A stretch of DNA of 64,000 nucleotides from positions 1,612,001-1,676,000 of the forward strand of contig NZ_JBBOOM010000001.1 of assembly GCF_038003085.1 (NCBI RefSeq). Direction: 5' to 3'. Position 1 is the first letter of the stretch; the number at the start of each line of letters is the position of its first letter. The notes beneath the pieces were generated by a model. It was not told where the DNA came from, made no database searches, and saw only the letters and a list, made by a program, of their open reading frames with translations. Positions 62,398 through 64,000 of the stretch are shown in pieces. The position numbers were made by a program, and so were the translations under genes. This DNA comes from Psychrobacillus sp. FSL K6-2836 (lineage in GTDB: Bacteria > Bacillota > Bacilli > Bacillales_A > Planococcaceae).

Positions 62398-62769
62398 ATG
62401 AAACCAAAAAAATATAATATATCTGTGGAAGCTACACTAGAGGTCATTGGCGGCAAGTGGAAATGCGTCATATTATGCCATTTAACCCATGGAAAAAAGC
62501 GAACGAGTGAATTAAAGCGGCTTATGCCTGACATAACCCAAAAAATGTTAACGCAGCAACTTAGAGAGTTAGAGGGAGATGGTGTTATTAATAGGATTGT
62601 CTATAACCAAGTCCCGCCAAAAGTAGAATATGAATTGAGCGAATATGGTACAAGTCTTGAAAGTATACTCAGCGCCCTTTGTTCATGGGGAGAAGAGCAT
62701 ATTACAAAAGTATACGGAGATAAGTTTTCTGTTTTAGAGGACAGCATTTTGAACGACAGCTTAAAATAA
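62398..62769 (+). CDS. ytcD: HxlR family transcriptional regulator, YtcD-like
   Basis: Winged-helix regulator of 123 residues. EVIGGKWKCVILCHLTHGKKR and RTSELKRLMPDITQKMLTQQLREL (in part) form the HxlR/MarR-like helix-turn-helix, and VEYELSEYGTSLESIL is the wing and dimer helix. HxlR proteins often sense aldehydes or electrophiles through an N-terminal Cys; here a Cys is present in KWKCVILCHL. It is divergent from ytbD-ytbE. AAAGGAG precedes the ATG. Three tandem 19-bp repeats lie just upstream. Confidence 0.92.
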   Translation: MKPKKYNISVEATLEVIGGKWKCVILCHLTHGKKRTSELKRLMPDITQKMLTQQLRELEGDGVINRIVYNQVPPKVEYELSEYGTSLESILSALCSWGEEHITKVYGDKFSVLEDSILNDSLK

Positions 62770-62802
62770 ACTAAGAAAAACCAGACAAAAAAGATGCCCG
62801 GT

Positions 62803-63178
62803 CCTTTAAGGTCAAAACCTGTTTCTATCGTTTCCGAAGGGCTTTGGACAGACATTTTACTATATGATTACCGAGGGAATTTTTAGGGATATTGGTAATC
62901 TTATGGTGTTTGCCTGTCCGTCGCCCTGCTACAACTCTTAGAAACAGGTAAATGCATTTTTGGATAACTAGAGAAAAGCTACTTTCCTATTCATAGAGGG
63001 GATGACAGTCTAAGTACGCGACATCTTGGTGCTCCTGCTCAAAGCTCGTCGCAAAATAAAGAAACATTTCGCAACGACTGCCTGACCCACATCGTGTGGG
63101 CCCGAAGATGCAATTTCGTTCGCTATTCGCTTCTTTATTTAATAAACATTTACTTCTTTTCTATATTTTCACTAGTAC
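62803..63178 (+). repeat. Dispersed repeat, copy 2, with inserted module
   Basis: The 620-bp gap between ytcD and spoVR has no gene. It contains the partner of the 37966 repeat with CAAAACCTGTTTCTATCG, TTACCGAG, GATAACTAGAGAAAAG and CGAAGATGCAATTTCGTTCG in order. A 99-bp module (63004-63102) is inserted that, in opposite orientation, also sits at 2342-2400. The region 63240-63285 has a further hairpin ACCGGG / CCCGGT. Confidence 0.72.
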
Positions 63179-63350
63179 AAAAGAAAATCTACTTTCTTCT
63201 ACTAACATTGGATAATCCCATTTCTAATTCAAAAGCGATTGCAAATAAAGAAAAACCGGGTACAAGACACGCCCGGTATCGTTTTATTCTCTAAAACATT
63301 ATATCCATTAGCTTCAAAGTACATAAATCATATAATTTCTTGTCTCATAA

Positions 63351-63384
63351 AAAACAAGATTCTCTATATGGAGAATCTCGTTTT
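63351..63384 (-). terminator. Terminator of spoVR
   Basis: AAAACAAGATTCTC / GAGAATCTCGTTTT stem (one mismatch) directly past the spoVR stop at 63389. Confidence 0.75.
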
Positions 63385-63388
63385 AATC

Positions 63389-64000
63389 TTACAGATTCAT
63401 TTTCGAAACCTTTTTACCGTCAAATGTATATAAAACCTTTTTTCCTTCTACGACAGTTTCCATGTGGATTGTTCTCCCCCATAATTGATGGATATATGGT
63501 AGAACATTTTCCAAATAATGAGGATCTAGTTCCGTTCCTTCATAACCATGATGTAAATACAACTCTCCAAGTCTCATATAATCTCCATTTTCTACTACAA
63601 TATAAGGGAAGCTTCCATTCACTCGCATTGACACAAGCTGATCGCGGACATTTTCATAGTCCTTATCTGTTATTTCATAGTTACCATTCTTCTTTTCAAA
63701 CAAATATAAATCTTCCTGTTTCACTAAGTCCTTCGTTAAGTAATTTCGAATAAAAGATATGTCTGATTCTATTTCTCTTACTTCAAACATTTTCTCTCTA
63801 CCCGAATTAGCTTCAATACCTAAATCTTTCATTTCATTCGTCGGATTATTATATCTCTTTTCTATATCTTCGAAAATTTTCACACCCAAATAATATGGAT
63901 TGATGCCAGTTTTAGAAGGCTGCACTACATTGGCATTTAACTTGGCAAATTCAATTGTTTCATCACTCGTTAAATCCATTTCCCTTAATATACGTTGGTG
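63389..64000 (-). CDS. spoVR: SpoVR family protein (5' end cut by window edge)
   Basis: C-terminal 203 residues of SpoVR; the frame continues past 64000, where it reads [14 protein letters not shown], so the gene is truncated by the window. Segments [38 protein letters not shown] and [14 protein letters not shown] are typical. The protein is involved in spore cortex formation in B. subtilis. The complete protein would be about 465 residues. The terminator hairpin at 63351 follows. Confidence 0.93.
   Translation of the reverse strand, partial: HQRILREMDLTSDETIEFAKLNANVVQPSKTGINPYYLGVKIFEDIEKRYNNPTNEMKDLGIEANSGREKMFEVREIESDISFIRNYLTKDLVKQEDLYLFEKKNGNYEITDKDYENVRDQLVSMRVNGSFPYIVVENGDYMRLGELYLHHGYEGTELDPHYLENVLPYIHQLWGRTIHMETVVEGKKVLYTFDGKKVSKMNL

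Noticed and set aside
63340-63753. 137-codon plus-strand open frame
   Set aside because: It covers the spoVR terminator and runs antisense to spoVR, which has family motifs in frame.

Overview
The window comes from a low-GC, endospore-forming member of the Bacillales. It encodes the spore coat set cotJABC, a GerA-type germinant receptor operon, a YjcZ-type small sporulation protein and SpoVR, together with sigma-B-like promoters, a T-box leader and CcpA-type cre boxes. Overall gene content suggests the Psychrobacillus/Lysinibacillus/Sporosarcina group (inference; no 16S is present). No rRNA, tRNA, CRISPR array, prophage or complete insertion sequence was seen.

Layout. 0-4 kb: a fatty-acid beta-oxidation cluster on the minus strand (short-chain dehydrogenase, thiolase, acyl-CoA dehydrogenase cut by the left edge), interrupted by a GC-rich three-copy repeat array, then an FMN reductase. 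4-11 kb: an AEC-type carrier, cotJABC, a TetR-MMPL pair and the penicillin-binding protein dacC. 11-17 kb: a PadR-DUF1129 pair, an erythromycin-esterase-like protein, an MFS transporter behind a T-box leader (specifier best read as AAC, asparagine), a VTT-domain membrane protein and a phosphoesterase. 17-24 kb: an orphan response regulator with a BTAD domain, a PAS-GGDEF protein, a flavin reductase, a YflT stress protein, gene remnants and a GntR-ABC operon. 24-36 kb: topB, a P1 peptidase/5'-nucleotidase pair, tspO, two chemotaxis receptors, DUF1028 and MBL-fold proteins. 36-41 kb: a DnaQ-BRCT protein, a stress-type gene patch with sigma-B-like promoters and a SEC-C protein. 42-50 kb: a mannitol operon mtlA-mtlR-mtlF-mtlD ending in ptsH-ptsI, driven by a promoter with cre boxes. 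50-54 kb: a gerA-type operon. 54-64 kb: EcsC-like, stress and patatin-like proteins, a threonine-aldolase-like enzyme, a GATase, a YdaD-like SDR, a ytbE-ytbD/ytcD module and the C-terminal part of spoVR.

The most unusual layer is in the intergenic DNA. Several families of structured repeats recur: a 250-bp MITE-like element with terminal inverted repeats (31.9 and 39.4 kb, half a copy at 59.5 kb), a palindromic 122-bp unit repeated near 2.3-2.7 kb, a 250-380 bp element (38.0 and 62.8 kb), a GTTAATGCGGGATAAA-ended element (15.5 and 46.2 kb), and a small hairpin module shared by two of these families in opposite orientation. A five-unit 21-bp repeat lies at 60.0 kb. Several coding remnants (a CMD-family fragment, a pirin-like fragment and a 5TM-LYT sensor fragment) show ongoing gene decay.
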